DNA of 64,000 bases from Calditrichota bacterium (lineage in GTDB: Bacteria > Electryoneota > RPQS01), in contig JACJWA010000001.1 in assembly GCA_020637395.1 (NCBI GenBank), positions 1,116,001-1,180,000 on the forward strand, written 5' to 3'. The first letter of the stretch is position 1. Each line of letters begins with the position of its first letter. The translations under genes were made by a program, and so were the position numbers. This document shows, in pieces, positions 56,366 to 64,000 of the stretch. The notes beneath the pieces were generated by a model. The model saw only the letters and a list, made by a program, of their open reading frames with translations, searched no databases and was not told the origin of the DNA.

Positions 56366-57444
56366 TGAAGTTCCTTTATATCGCGCCAGAGCATGTGTCC
56401 GGAACTCTGTCACTTTTCAAAAAGGAACACGAGCGTCGCGGGGACCACTGCAGATTTGTCACATTTTGGCATAGCCGCTGGAATTTTCCAGATGATATCT
56501 GTTTGGACTTGCCGTGGATGCCAAATCGAAGCTGGGTACTCGCCCTGCGCAATGCGATCGCGCCGGACCCGCACAAGGTTCCATCGCGTATCGTGGCAGG
56601 TAAGCCTCCAGTTTGGAATCCGAACCCCTTGATTCGCGGATTGTTTGCCGCAAGGGACTTTCTAAACTGGAAGGCCATCTCGCGTGCGATAGAGTTGCAT
56701 GATCTGAAAAGTTTCGACGTGATTCAATTGGATGGCGGCGCGGACTTCACGCGCAATGCGAGATTCGCCAAGGAGATGCGAGCTTCCGGGAAGCACGTCG
56801 TGGCCTATTACCACGGTTCCGATCTGAGATCCCGTGGTTATATTCCGGCGGTAGATGAGGTCACTGAACTTCGGTTGACTCCAGAGTGGGACTTAGTGAG
56901 CCTTGACTCGCGCCTGCAATATTTGTATTTGCCGTTTGAAGGCAAGTCATTGCCCTCCAAAGTGTATTCACCCGGCTCGCCAGTAAGGATCGGTCATGCT
57001 GCGCGAAACCCCTTAAAAGGAACTGCGCATGTCGAACGAGCGGTTCGTGCTCTCCAGAGAGAGTTTGCGCTTGAACTTGTTCTGATTCGTGACATGAGTC
57101 ATGAGGAAGCGCTGCGCGTCAAGTTCAGTTGCGACATTCTTGTTGATCAATTGACAAATGAAGGTGGGTGGGGCTACGGCATGAGCAGTGTCGAAGCTTT
57201 GGCGATGGGCTTGCCTGTCATTACAAACATTCCCGAGGCGATGCGAAGACAGCTCGGCGAGCACCCGTTTCTGCATGCCGATAGCGAGACGATTGAGCAA
57301 GTTCTTCGAGAGTGCTTGTTGAATCGCGAGTTACTTCGAAGTTCGTCAAAGCAGGGACGCGAGTGGGCTTTTGAAAGACATGAGCTTGCGAAAGTTGGCG
57401 ATTCCCTCTACGAGCACTACGATCGGTTGGGGTGGTTGAAGTGA
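56365..57444 (+). CDS. GT4-like glycosyltransferase
   Basis: A 359-residue soluble glycosyltransferase of GT-B fold. The C-terminal nucleotide-sugar site has the pattern NEGGWGYGMSSVEALAMGLPV (split here as NEGGWGYG and SSVEALAMGLPV), matching the EX7E region of family 4. The N-terminal half has YYHGSDLRSRGY, the acceptor-side His/Asp loop. Donor sugar unknown. The ATG at 56365 overlaps the flippase stop by one base; the GT2 gene overlaps its own stop as GTGA. Confidence 0.82.
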   Translation: MKFLYIAPEHVSGTLSLFKKEHERRGDHCRFVTFWHSRWNFPDDICLDLPWMPNRSWVLALRNAIAPDPHKVPSRIVAGKPPVWNPNPLIRGLFAARDFLNWKAISRAIELHDLKSFDVIQLDGGADFTRNARFAKEMRASGKHVVAYYHGSDLRSRGYIPAVDEVTELRLTPEWDLVSLDSRLQYLYLPFEGKSLPSKVYSPGSPVRIGHAARNPLKGTAHVERAVRALQREFALELVLIRDMSHEEALRVKFSCDILVDQLTNEGGWGYGMSSVEALAMGLPVITNIPEAMRRQLGEHPFLHADSETIEQVLRECLLNRELLRSSSKQGREWAFERHELAKVGDSLYEHYDRLGWLK

Positions 57445-58388
57445 GATTCAGCATTGTCGTCATTTCTTTCAATCAGCTTGACTTCATCAAACGGCTCACG
57501 AGTCAGCTTCTGAACCAGGGCTTTCCAACTGCTGAGTACGAGATCGTTCTTGTAGAGTGCGCTTCGACGGATGGTACATGCGAGTGGCTGTCCGGAGTGA
57601 TAGACAGTCGCATGCGGCCGCTCGTTTTGGATGTTCCGTCCAACAGATCATTTGCCCGCAATCGAGGCATTGAAGCTGCGCGTGGCGACATCGTTGTAAT
57701 GGTTGACGGCGATCATACCGTGCAGGACAACTTTCTTGAAGCTCATTGGAAGCTGCACGAGCAGCGCGAATGCGCCGTCGTTGGGAAATCCGACTTTGCA
57801 GAATCGAAAGCTCACGCCGCGCTGAATGCCTATTTGAATGGGGGGGGAGCAGCAAAACTTCCGACCGGATCATCTCTGCCGGGCAGGTATTTTTTGACCA
57901 GAAACTGTTCAGTACCAAAGCGGATTCTTCTGCAAATCGGCATGTTTGATGAGTCATTCGATCGCTGGGGCGGGGAAGATCTCGATCTTGGAGTTCGAAT
58001 AGAGAACGCCGGTGTACCCATCTATGCGTCCACCGAGGCTCTGGCAATTCACCATCATTTTCGTTCGCTTGACGAATTGATGACTACCGTTAGAGCTTAT
58101 GGTCGTGACGGTGTGCCGCTGCTGCTGCGCAAGCATCCGAGACTTTTTAGAGAACTCAATTTGGATCGCTCGCTTGCAAATCCTTTCGAGCCGAACCGGA
58201 CGCCGACACCTGTTCGTGCATTGTTTAGAGTTGCATTCTTGGCTCCCGTGTACTGGATCATCCTGGCGATGGCTCGTATGTTGAGCAGAGTCAGACTGCC
58301 GCGGTCTGTGCTGGACTATCTTCACTTGCGGCAGTATACGATTGGTTTCATGGAGTCGGATTATTATAAATCAAGTTACACTACATGA
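57441..58388 (+). CDS. GT2 glycosyltransferase with galactosyltransferase-like C terminus
   Basis: A 315-residue family 2 glycosyltransferase with FSIVVISFNQLDFI at the start, the metal motif VDGDHT (Asp89-Gly-Asp91), and a Glyco_transf_7C-like block FDRWGGEDLDLGVRI (WGGED about 176-180). A hydrophobic stretch near 255-272 may contact the membrane. The GTG start at 57441 overlaps the GT4 stop. Last of the four glycan genes; folD overlaps its end as ATGA. The run of seven G at 57841-57847 is intact in frame. Confidence 0.85.
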   Translation: MRFSIVVISFNQLDFIKRLTSQLLNQGFPTAEYEIVLVECASTDGTCEWLSGVIDSRMRPLVLDVPSNRSFARNRGIEAARGDIVVMVDGDHTVQDNFLEAHWKLHEQRECAVVGKSDFAESKAHAALNAYLNGGGAAKLPTGSSLPGRYFLTRNCSVPKRILLQIGMFDESFDRWGGEDLDLGVRIENAGVPIYASTEALAIHHHFRSLDELMTTVRAYGRDGVPLLLRKHPRLFRELNLDRSLANPFEPNRTPTPVRALFRVAFLAPVYWIILAMARMLSRVRLPRSVLDYLHLRQYTIGFMESDYYKSSYTT

Positions 58389-59260
58389 TGAACAAGTTGA
58401 TTGACGGTTCTTCAATCTCCCGATACATGCAAGCCTCTTTGTCGCAGGAGATAGAGTCCTTCAAGCAGAGCACGGGCGTCACTCCTGGACTTGCAGTCGT
58501 TCTGGTAGGTGATGATCCTGCATCGGCAGTGTATGTCAAGTCGAAAGGCAAGGCGTCCGTTAAGCTGGGCATGCACTCCAGCACTGTTGTGCTTCCTCAA
58601 AACGCAAGCCGGTCGGAAGTCCTTAATACTGTCCATCGGTTGAACGAGAATACAGACGTGCATGGTATTCTGGTGCAACTCCCTCTTCCAAGTCACTTGG
58701 ATGCTAATGATGTTATTGATGCGATTCGTCCGGAGAAGGACGTAGACGGTCTGCATCCCGCCAACGCCGGACTGCTTGCACTTGGCCGCCCGCGTTTCGT
58801 TCCGTGCACTCCGGCAGGAATTCTCGAGCTTCTGAAATCCTCTGACATCAAAACATCCGGCAAGCATGTTGTCGTGGTGGGGCGCTCAAATCTGGTGGGA
58901 CGACCTATTGCGACTTTGCTGTCGTCAAAGGGTGAACCCGGCGATGCCACTGTCACACTCTGCCATTCGCGGACCAAAGAAATTGCTGAAGTGACGCGAT
59001 CTGCGGACATCCTCATCGTTGCGATTGGCCAACCCAAGTTCATCAAAGCTGACATGGTGCGCGAAGGAAGTACGGTAATTGACGTAGGTATTCACCGACT
59101 TCCCGAGTCTGAAGGTTCCGGTCTATGCGGTGATGTTGACTTCGAAGCAGTGTCCAAGATCGCTGCGGCGATAACTCCCGTTCCCGGCGGCGTTGGACCC
59201 ATGACAATTGCCATGCTGATGCACAATACTCTGCTGGCCGCAAAGCTCTTGCATCGCTGA
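58385..59260 (+). CDS. folD: Bifunctional methylenetetrahydrofolate dehydrogenase/cyclohydrolase
   Basis: Interconverts 5,10-methylene- and 10-formyl-THF for purine and formyl-Met synthesis. The catalytic lysine region is YVKSKGKASVKLGM, with VQLPLPSHLD, KDVDGLHPANAG, VVGRSNLVGRP for NADP binding and PVPGGVGPMTIAML at the end. The 291 residues are normal. It also supplies the glycine-derived one-carbon units made by the gcv genes earlier in the window. ATG 58385 overlaps the GT2 stop. Confidence 0.97.
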   Translation: MMNKLIDGSSISRYMQASLSQEIESFKQSTGVTPGLAVVLVGDDPASAVYVKSKGKASVKLGMHSSTVVLPQNASRSEVLNTVHRLNENTDVHGILVQLPLPSHLDANDVIDAIRPEKDVDGLHPANAGLLALGRPRFVPCTPAGILELLKSSDIKTSGKHVVVVGRSNLVGRPIATLLSSKGEPGDATVTLCHSRTKEIAEVTRSADILIVAIGQPKFIKADMVREGSTVIDVGIHRLPESEGSGLCGDVDFEAVSKIAAAITPVPGGVGPMTIAMLMHNTLLAAKLLHR

Positions 59261-59269
59261 TCGCAGAAG

Positions 59270-60652
59270 ATGGAATCTCGCAAAGTTTACTTGATGGGAA
59301 TTGGCGGCATTGCGATGGCGAATGTTGCGGTGCTGCTCGCTGAGGCCGGATACAGAGTGGCAGGATCAGATCAAAACGTCTATGAGCCGGCAGCCTCTAT
59401 CCTGCGACGAGCCGGAATCGCTGTGCGAACACCTTATGAGGCTGCATCCGTGCCGACAAGTTCCGAGACCACTATCATTGTCGGAAATGCCCTGTCGCGC
59501 GGTCACGTTGAAGTGGAAGAAGCGCTGCGTCGCAATCTTCCGCTTGAGTCGTTTTCCGGTTTTCTCCGCAGGACCGTCATGCGGGACCGAACGAGGATCG
59601 TCGTTGCCGGGACGCATGGCAAGAGCTCTACAACCGCGGCGATAGCATTTTTGCTCAGCAGCACTGGCCACGACCCTTCATACTTGATCGGCGCAGATCC
59701 CCTGGACCTCGACTTCGGTGGGCACGCCGCACACGGTCTCCCATTTGTGATCGAAGGCGACGAATACGACAGCGCTTTCTTTGACAAACGATCGAAATTC
59801 CTAGACTATTTCCCGCAGATTCTTGTTCTTGGTAAGGTCGAACACGATCATCTGGATATCTTTCCGACCTTGGAGGAAATGCTGATTTCCTACCGAAGGC
59901 TTGTGCAGCAGTTGCCAACCGATGGAACGCTCGTGGTCGCGGCCGACAGCGAGCACGCAGTGGATCTCGCGAAGTACGCGCCATGTAGCGTGCTGACAGT
60001 GGGTGAGGATGTGGGCTGTGCCTGGCAGCTTCTCGATGGCGGCGTGAGAGCTCCGGATGGGGCTATCCTCGCTGAATCCTCGCTACAGGTTTTTGGCGCG
60101 CACAACTTGCAAAATCTTGCGTTGGCCATTGCTGCTGCGTCGAAGGTCGAAGTGAGTACGAGCAAGCTATTTGCTGCCGCTCGCGGTTTCCGTGGAATCA
60201 AACGGCGAATGGAATGCGTGCTTGATCGCGATGGCTTGATCGTATACGACGACTTCGCTCATCATTCAACGGCAATTCGCGCCGCGATAGCGGCAGTGCG
60301 CGGCAGGCATCCTGAAGCGAACATTGTCGCGGCTTTCGAGCCCCGTTCGAACACGGCTACCAGATGTCTCTTTCAGCATGAACTCACTGATGCGCTGGGT
60401 ACGGCGGATCACGTCGCGATCGGAAGCATTCATCGCAAAGAGAAGATTCCTTCCGAGGTGCGATTGGACCCTGACGCCATGTGCACTGAACTTAAGCAAC
60501 GAGGAGTCCGGGCCGCAAGTGTTCCCAACGCCGATCTGCCAGAGTTCATTCAGGCGAGCCTTGTTCGCGAGAAGCAGAACGTTGTCTTGTTCATGAGCAA
60601 TGGCAGTTTTGACGGCGCATGCCAAAGGTTTTGCGGCTACTATAACTTGTAA
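59270..60652 (+). CDS. mpl: UDP-N-acetylmuramate tripeptide ligase (murein recycling)
   Basis: Mur ligase that rejoins recovered L-Ala-gamma-D-Glu-meso-DAP to UDP-MurNAc. It has LMGIGGIAMANVA, the ATP loop GTHGKSSTTAA (114-124) and the Mpl-specific EGDEYDSAFFDKRSKFLDY. The next conserved block reads LGKVEHDHLDIF, where other Mpl proteins usually have N-I/L-E-F/Y-DH. The 460 residues match Mpl (about 457). Its presence indicates a DAP-type peptidoglycan. Separated from folD by 9 bases; selC follows after 24 bases. Confidence 0.92.
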   Translation: MESRKVYLMGIGGIAMANVAVLLAEAGYRVAGSDQNVYEPAASILRRAGIAVRTPYEAASVPTSSETTIIVGNALSRGHVEVEEALRRNLPLESFSGFLRRTVMRDRTRIVVAGTHGKSSTTAAIAFLLSSTGHDPSYLIGADPLDLDFGGHAAHGLPFVIEGDEYDSAFFDKRSKFLDYFPQILVLGKVEHDHLDIFPTLEEMLISYRRLVQQLPTDGTLVVAADSEHAVDLAKYAPCSVLTVGEDVGCAWQLLDGGVRAPDGAILAESSLQVFGAHNLQNLALAIAAASKVEVSTSKLFAAARGFRGIKRRMECVLDRDGLIVYDDFAHHSTAIRAAIAAVRGRHPEANIVAAFEPRSNTATRCLFQHELTDALGTADHVAIGSIHRKEKIPSEVRLDPDAMCTELKQRGVRAASVPNADLPEFIQASLVREKQNVVLFMSNGSFDGACQRFCGYYNL

Positions 60653-60676
60653 TTCTATACACGGCTCTTTTGCCGT

Positions 60677-60772
60677 GGGGACGGATGGGGCACTGGTGGC
60701 TCCCGCGGTCTTCAAAACCGTTTGCGTCCATGTAACACATGGATGGCTGGGTTCGATTCCCAGACGTTCCCG
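60677..60772 (+). tRNA. selC: tRNA-Sec (anticodon TCA), selenocysteine tRNA
   Basis: Selenocysteine tRNA with all bacterial hallmarks. The acceptor arm is 8 bases long (60677-60684 with 60764-60771; seven pairs, the eighth being G-A). The D stem GGGGC/GCTCC is at 60687-60691/60699-60703. The anticodon stem GCGGT/ACCGT encloses loop CTTCAAA, with TCA at 60712-60714. A long variable arm has a 7-bp stem TCCATGT/ACATGGA (60727-60733/60737-60743), and the T arm CTGGG-TTCGATT-CCCAG is at 60747-60763. Discriminator G60772; CCA not encoded. A 6-bp leader hairpin (60660-60677) touches the 5' end. Matches selA and selB in the same window. Confidence 0.95.
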
Positions 60773-60856
60773 CAAAGGTTCCTGTATTGGCAGGATACCT
60801 GTCTATGCCTGCATTGCAAGCCCCCGTTACTTCAGCGTAGATTGATCATGCAAAAC

Positions 60857-60885
60857 TTGACATTTCGCTTGAAGTTGGGTAGTTT
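60857..60885 (+). promoter_or_regulatory. Predicted pckG promoter
   Basis: Consensus TTGACA (60857-60862), a 17-base spacer, and TAGTTT (60880-60885), with predicted start near 60892, about 50 bases before pckG. It lies in the 289-base gap that also contains selC. Confidence 0.6.
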
Positions 60886-60941
60886 GTTGATGAGAAAGGT
60901 ACTTTCTTTCACAATCTTATCTTATTGTTAGTGAGGAACTT

Positions 60942-62690
60942 ATGACAGGAAACACCGCTGTCACGACTTGGGTGGATGAGTGTATCAAGCTCTGCAAGCC
61001 CGACAAGGTCCATTGGTGTGACGGTTCTGATGCCGAGCGTGACATGCTCACAAAAATGTTGCTCGATCGCGGCGAATTTCAGCGTTTGAACGAAAAGAAT
61101 TGGCCGAATTGCTTTCTCTATCGCTCCGACCCGACAGATGTGGCGCGAACAGAGAAGGTGACTTACATTTGCTCCGAAAAGGAGTCCGACTGCGGTCCGA
61201 CGAATAACTATCTCTCGCCTGCTGATGCTGAAGCGCAGATCCGGCCCCGCTATGATGGCTGCATGAAGGGCCGCACCATGTACGTGCTTCCCTACGTCAT
61301 GGGTCCCTTGGGAAGCCCGTACAGCAAGGTCGGCTTTCAACTGACCGATTCCGTATACGTTGTTCTGAACATGTTCATCATGGCCAGGGTGGGGAAGAAG
61401 GCATTGGATCAGCTCGGGAATTCCACCGACTTCGTCAAAGGAATGCATTCCATTGGCGAGCTGAAGCCAGAGACCCGTGCTATTTGTCATTTCCCGGAAA
61501 GAAACGAAATCTGGTCCTTTGGCTCAGGCTATGGCGGAAATGCGCTGCTTGGCAAGAAGTGCCACGCGCTGCGCATCGCTTCCGCTCAGGCGCGCCGGGA
61601 GGGATGGCTTGCCGAGCACATGTTGATTCTCGGTCTTGAGAATCCGCAGGGAAAGATCTACTACATCGCGGCCGCGTTCCCATCTGCCTGCGGCAAGACC
61701 AATCTCGCCATGGTGATTCCGCCGAATGCTCTGAAGGGCTGGAAAGCGTGGACGGTTGGAGATGACATCGCCTGGATGCGTTTCGGCAAGGACGGCCGCC
61801 TGTATGCGATCAACCCCGAAGCCGGGTTCTTTGGCGTCGCGCCGGGTACGTCGGCCAAGACGAATTTGAATGCTCTCAAGACTGCTTCCGCCAATTCCTT
61901 GTTCACAAATGTTGGTGTGGATGACGACGGAAATGTCTGGTGGGAAGGCCTTGGGCCCGCCCCGGCAAAGCTGACCGATTGGAAGGGCAATCCCTGGACT
62001 CCAGACAGCCCGGAGAAGGCCGCGCATCCGAACTCCCGTTTCACGACGCCGGCCTCTCAGTGCCCGTCAATCTCTCCCAAGTGGGAAGATCCCGAAGGTG
62101 TGCCGATTTCCGCTATTCTCTTCGGCGGCCGTCGCGCCAAGCTCGTTCCGCTGGTCGTCGAATCCACCAGTTGGGACAACGGTGTCTTGATTGGCGCTTC
62201 AATGGGCTCAGAGGCTACTGCGGCGGCAACCGACACGAAGGCGGGTACCATCCGCCACGACCCGATGGCTATGTTACCGTTCTGCGGTTATCATATGGGC
62301 GATTACTTCCAGCACTGGATTGACATGGGTAAGAAGGTACCAAATCCGCCAAAGATTTACGGCGTGAACTGGTTCCGCCAAGATGAGAACGGCAAGTTCC
62401 TCTGGCCAGGTTTTGGCGACAACGTCCGTGTGTTACAGTGGATTATTGATCGTGTCGAAGGCAAAGCCGGCGCGGTCGAGACTCCGCTCGGAAACATGCC
62501 CCGCCCGGATGACCTAAACCGTGAAGGTTTGGACTGTTCGGAAGTTGCGTTAAACACGATTCTAACGGTGGACAAGCCGGCTTGGAAAGCATCATTTGAC
62601 GAAACTCGCGAGTACTTCTCGATCTTCGGCGATCGTTTCCCGAAGGCGCTGAATGCTGAGATGGAAGCCCTCGAAAAGCGCTTGAGCTAG
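60942..62690 (+). CDS. pckG: GTP-dependent phosphoenolpyruvate carboxykinase
   Basis: Decarboxylates and phosphorylates oxaloacetate to PEP, the entry to gluconeogenesis (or the reverse carboxylation). The GTP-type signature FPSACGKTNLAM is present with Cys250 of the mobile loop and the P-loop Lys252, plus the early block LSPADAEAQIRPRYDGCMKG and the GTP-binding NWFRQDENGKFLWPGFGDN. The 582 residues fit GTP-PEPCK, not the shorter ATP type. A strong GAGGAA ribosome site precedes ATG. An intrinsic terminator follows. Confidence 0.97.
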   Translation: MTGNTAVTTWVDECIKLCKPDKVHWCDGSDAERDMLTKMLLDRGEFQRLNEKNWPNCFLYRSDPTDVARTEKVTYICSEKESDCGPTNNYLSPADAEAQIRPRYDGCMKGRTMYVLPYVMGPLGSPYSKVGFQLTDSVYVVLNMFIMARVGKKALDQLGNSTDFVKGMHSIGELKPETRAICHFPERNEIWSFGSGYGGNALLGKKCHALRIASAQARREGWLAEHMLILGLENPQGKIYYIAAAFPSACGKTNLAMVIPPNALKGWKAWTVGDDIAWMRFGKDGRLYAINPEAGFFGVAPGTSAKTNLNALKTASANSLFTNVGVDDDGNVWWEGLGPAPAKLTDWKGNPWTPDSPEKAAHPNSRFTTPASQCPSISPKWEDPEGVPISAILFGGRRAKLVPLVVESTSWDNGVLIGASMGSEATAAATDTKAGTIRHDPMAMLPFCGYHMGDYFQHWIDMGKKVPNPPKIYGVNWFRQDENGKFLWPGFGDNVRVLQWIIDRVEGKAGAVETPLGNMPRPDDLNREGLDCSEVALNTILTVDKPAWKASFDETREYFSIFGDRFPKALNAEMEALEKRLS

Positions 62691-62708
62691 CTATTTTCCG
62701 TAGCAGAC

Positions 62709-62740
62709 AGGGCCATCCGTTTAGGCGGGTGGCCCTTTTT
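62709..62740 (+). terminator. Intrinsic terminator of pckG
   Basis: 10-bp stem (62710-62719 with 62726-62735, GGGCCATCCG and CGGGTGGCCC with one G-T pair), loop TTTAGG, then TTTTTCTTGCC. It starts 18 bases after the pckG stop. Confidence 0.9.
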
Positions 62741-62799
62741 CTTGCCAGATTTCAATTTCTTGTACACATAATGTTACTTATGTGACTTTTACGTTTGTA

Positions 62800-62827
62800 G
62801 AAGTGCCGGGTGAAAACCCGGCCCTTC
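62800..62827 (-). terminator. Hairpin between pckG and leuS, possible leuS terminator
   Basis: 7-bp GC-rich stem (62805-62811 with 62816-62822, GCCGGGT/ACCCGGC) capped by a GAAA tetraloop and extended by GAAG/CTTC. Located 57 bases beyond the leuS stop on the minus strand. The flank lacks a clean T run, so its role as terminator is uncertain. Confidence 0.4.
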
Positions 62828-62878
62828 TCTATTCTGTCATCCTCTGCAAGGACCTATTCAAGCAACCGAGTACGGTGA

Positions 62879-64000
62879 CTATCCCTTCACCACCAGATTC
62901 ACAATCTTGCCCGGTACCACGATCACCTTGGCAAGCTGCTTGCCTTGAAGCTGCGCCTTGACCTTTTCGAGCCCGAGCGCCTGTTTCTCAAGCTCGTCCT
63001 TTGAAGCTCCCGCCGCCGCATCAAACGTTTCACGCAGCTTTCCATTAATCTGCACCGCGATCGTCACCGTATCAGCCTTCGCTTTTTCAGCATCGAACTC
63101 CGGCCAGGATTCATCAAAAATGGAACCCGCGTGCCCGAACACATGCCATAGCTCTTCGGCCATGTGCGGCGCCGACGGCGCGAGCAGTTTGACGAGTGTT
63201 TCGATTACTTCGACTCGTGCCGCGCTCTTTTTCACATCCTTCAAGCCCGCTTCAACCCATCCATAGAGTTCATTTGTCAACTCCATGAGACGTGCGAGTT
63301 GGGTATTGAACGAGAACGCCTGGAGGTCATGCCCGACGGCCTCAATAGTCTGGTGAAGCTTTCGCTCAACATTCCGTGGCACGGCCTCTTGAATCACTTC
63401 GGTAGAACCCGCCACCGCCATCCCCAATCGCCAGACGCGCGCCACAAATCTCTCAATTCCCGAGATCCCGCCTTCCGACCAGTCTCCCCCCTGCGTATAG
63501 TCCCCCGAGAACATCAAATAGCAGCGAAGAACGTCCGAGCCGACACGCTCCAGCACCGGTTCGGGCGCAACCGTGTTGCCCTTCGACTTTGACATGCGCT
63601 CGCCGTTGTTTAGGATGATTCCCTGGTGAATCAGCCGCGTGAACGGCTCTTCGTAGGGAAACCATCCTTCATCCTTGGCAACCTTCGCAAAGAAGCGGCT
63701 GTAAATCAGGTGACCCATCGCGTGCTCCGGTCCGCCAACGTATTGATCGACTGGAAACATGTTCTTCAGATGTTCCCTATCAAACGGCGCGTTGGACAGA
63801 TGCGCGTCGGGATAGCGTAGGTAATACCACGACGAACACACGAACGTATCCATCGTATCCGGATCGCGCTCGGCCGCGCCGCCGCACTGCGGACAGGTCG
63901 TATTGATGAACGACTCCACACTCGCCAGTGGTGATTTTCCCTTAGGCTTGTACTCTTCCACATTCTCAGGCAGCAGTACTGGCAGTTGATCCTCAGGCAC
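62879..64000 (-). CDS. leuS: Leucyl-tRNA synthetase, 3' part only
   Basis: C-terminal 373 residues of a class I leucyl-tRNA synthetase; the gene continues past the window edge, so the N-terminal catalytic half with HIGH and most of the editing domain are outside. Visible blocks: a zinc-type TTCPQCGG, DTFVCSSWYYLRYPD, the QYVGGPEHAMGHLIYSRF segment and the ERMSKSKGN signature (KMSKS class). Then comes the anticodon-binding helical domain with LLAPSAPHMAEELW, and a small C-terminal domain ending IVVPGKIVNLVVKG. Convergent to pckG. Confidence 0.96.
   Translation of the reverse strand: MPEDQLPVLLPENVEEYKPKGKSPLASVESFINTTCPQCGGAAERDPDTMDTFVCSSWYYLRYPDAHLSNAPFDREHLKNMFPVDQYVGGPEHAMGHLIYSRFFAKVAKDEGWFPYEEPFTRLIHQGIILNNGERMSKSKGNTVAPEPVLERVGSDVLRCYLMFSGDYTQGGDWSEGGISGIERFVARVWRLGMAVAGSTEVIQEAVPRNVERKLHQTIEAVGHDLQAFSFNTQLARLMELTNELYGWVEAGLKDVKKSAARVEVIETLVKLLAPSAPHMAEELWHVFGHAGSIFDESWPEFDAEKAKADTVTIAVQINGKLRETFDAAAGASKDELEKQALGLEKVKAQLQGKQLAKVIVVPGKIVNLVVKG

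Noticed and set aside
57841..57847. Run of seven G in the GT2 gene at 57.8 kb as a phase-variation or frameshift site
   Set aside because: The frame is intact through the run and both sides encode a single conserved protein; one short G run is weak evidence for slippage.
60660..60677. Hairpin just before selC (CACGGC/GCCGTG) considered as a terminator of mpl
   Set aside because: No T run follows and its right arm includes the first base of the tRNA; more likely part of the selC leader or chance.

Overview
The window reads as a continuous piece of chromosome from a Gram-negative bacterium. Gram-negative features are several signal-peptide beta-barrel proteins, a lipoprotein, an OmpA-like protein and the murein-recycling ligase Mpl. 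Base composition looks moderately GC-rich and even. I see no insertion sequence, prophage, CRISPR array or plasmid hallmark. A serine-palmitoyltransferase-like gene, split gcvPA/gcvPB, GTP-type PEP carboxykinase, and stomatin/NfeD and PEGA proteins suggest a lineage near the FCB group or an uncultured candidate phylum. That placement is inference and I would not name a genus.

Layout. 1-1110: end of maf and a RodZ-like HTH membrane protein. 1188-6011: a poly-gamma-glutamate-type cluster (pgsB, pgsC, a two-TM Pgs system protein) joined to a secreted duplicated-domain protein and a predicted outer-membrane barrel, with a strong promoter in front and a bidirectional terminator behind. 6087-11260 (minus strand): a tightly coupled operon of three GT2 glycosyltransferases, a flippase-like membrane protein and a polysaccharide deacetylase without signal peptide. 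11408-27340: housekeeping genes (ligA, efp, an OmpA-like gene, accB, accC, gcvH, gcvPA, gcvPB, dinG-like, mce, uvrC, purL). 27459-33959: tRNA-Arg(CCG), a small membrane protein, a serine-palmitoyltransferase-like enzyme with a GNAT partner (possible ceramide synthesis), yifB, a degenerate AMP-ligase and a DUF151 nuclease. 34093-40896: the canonical lipid operon yceD-rpmF-plsX-fabH-fabD-fabG-acpP-fabF-rnc. 40926-44419: NUDIX, two thioredoxin-fold proteins and a predicted barrel. 44422-53758: selA, nfeD, slipin, a PEGA protein, an rluB-type synthase, a CRWC miniprotein, selB and gpmI. 53755-58388: four overlapping glycan genes. 58385-64000: folD, mpl, selC (tRNA-Sec), pckG and, convergently, the 3' part of leuS.

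How it fits together. selA, selB and selC within 16 kb show that the organism decodes UGA as selenocysteine; selD and any selenoprotein client lie elsewhere. Three separate envelope loci (Pgs cluster, minus-strand glycan operon, 53.8-58.4 kb glycan genes) and the sphingolipid candidates point to an elaborate cell surface. Genes are very compact: many joins are ATGA or GTGA overlaps, and no gene-free stretch exceeds 300 bases. The largest is 60653-60941, which holds selC and the pckG promoter. Six promoter-like elements share a TTG-type -35, a 17-18 base spacer and a TATATT or TAGTTT -10.

Limits. All calls are by eye from translated sequence and remembered family motifs; no database search was run.
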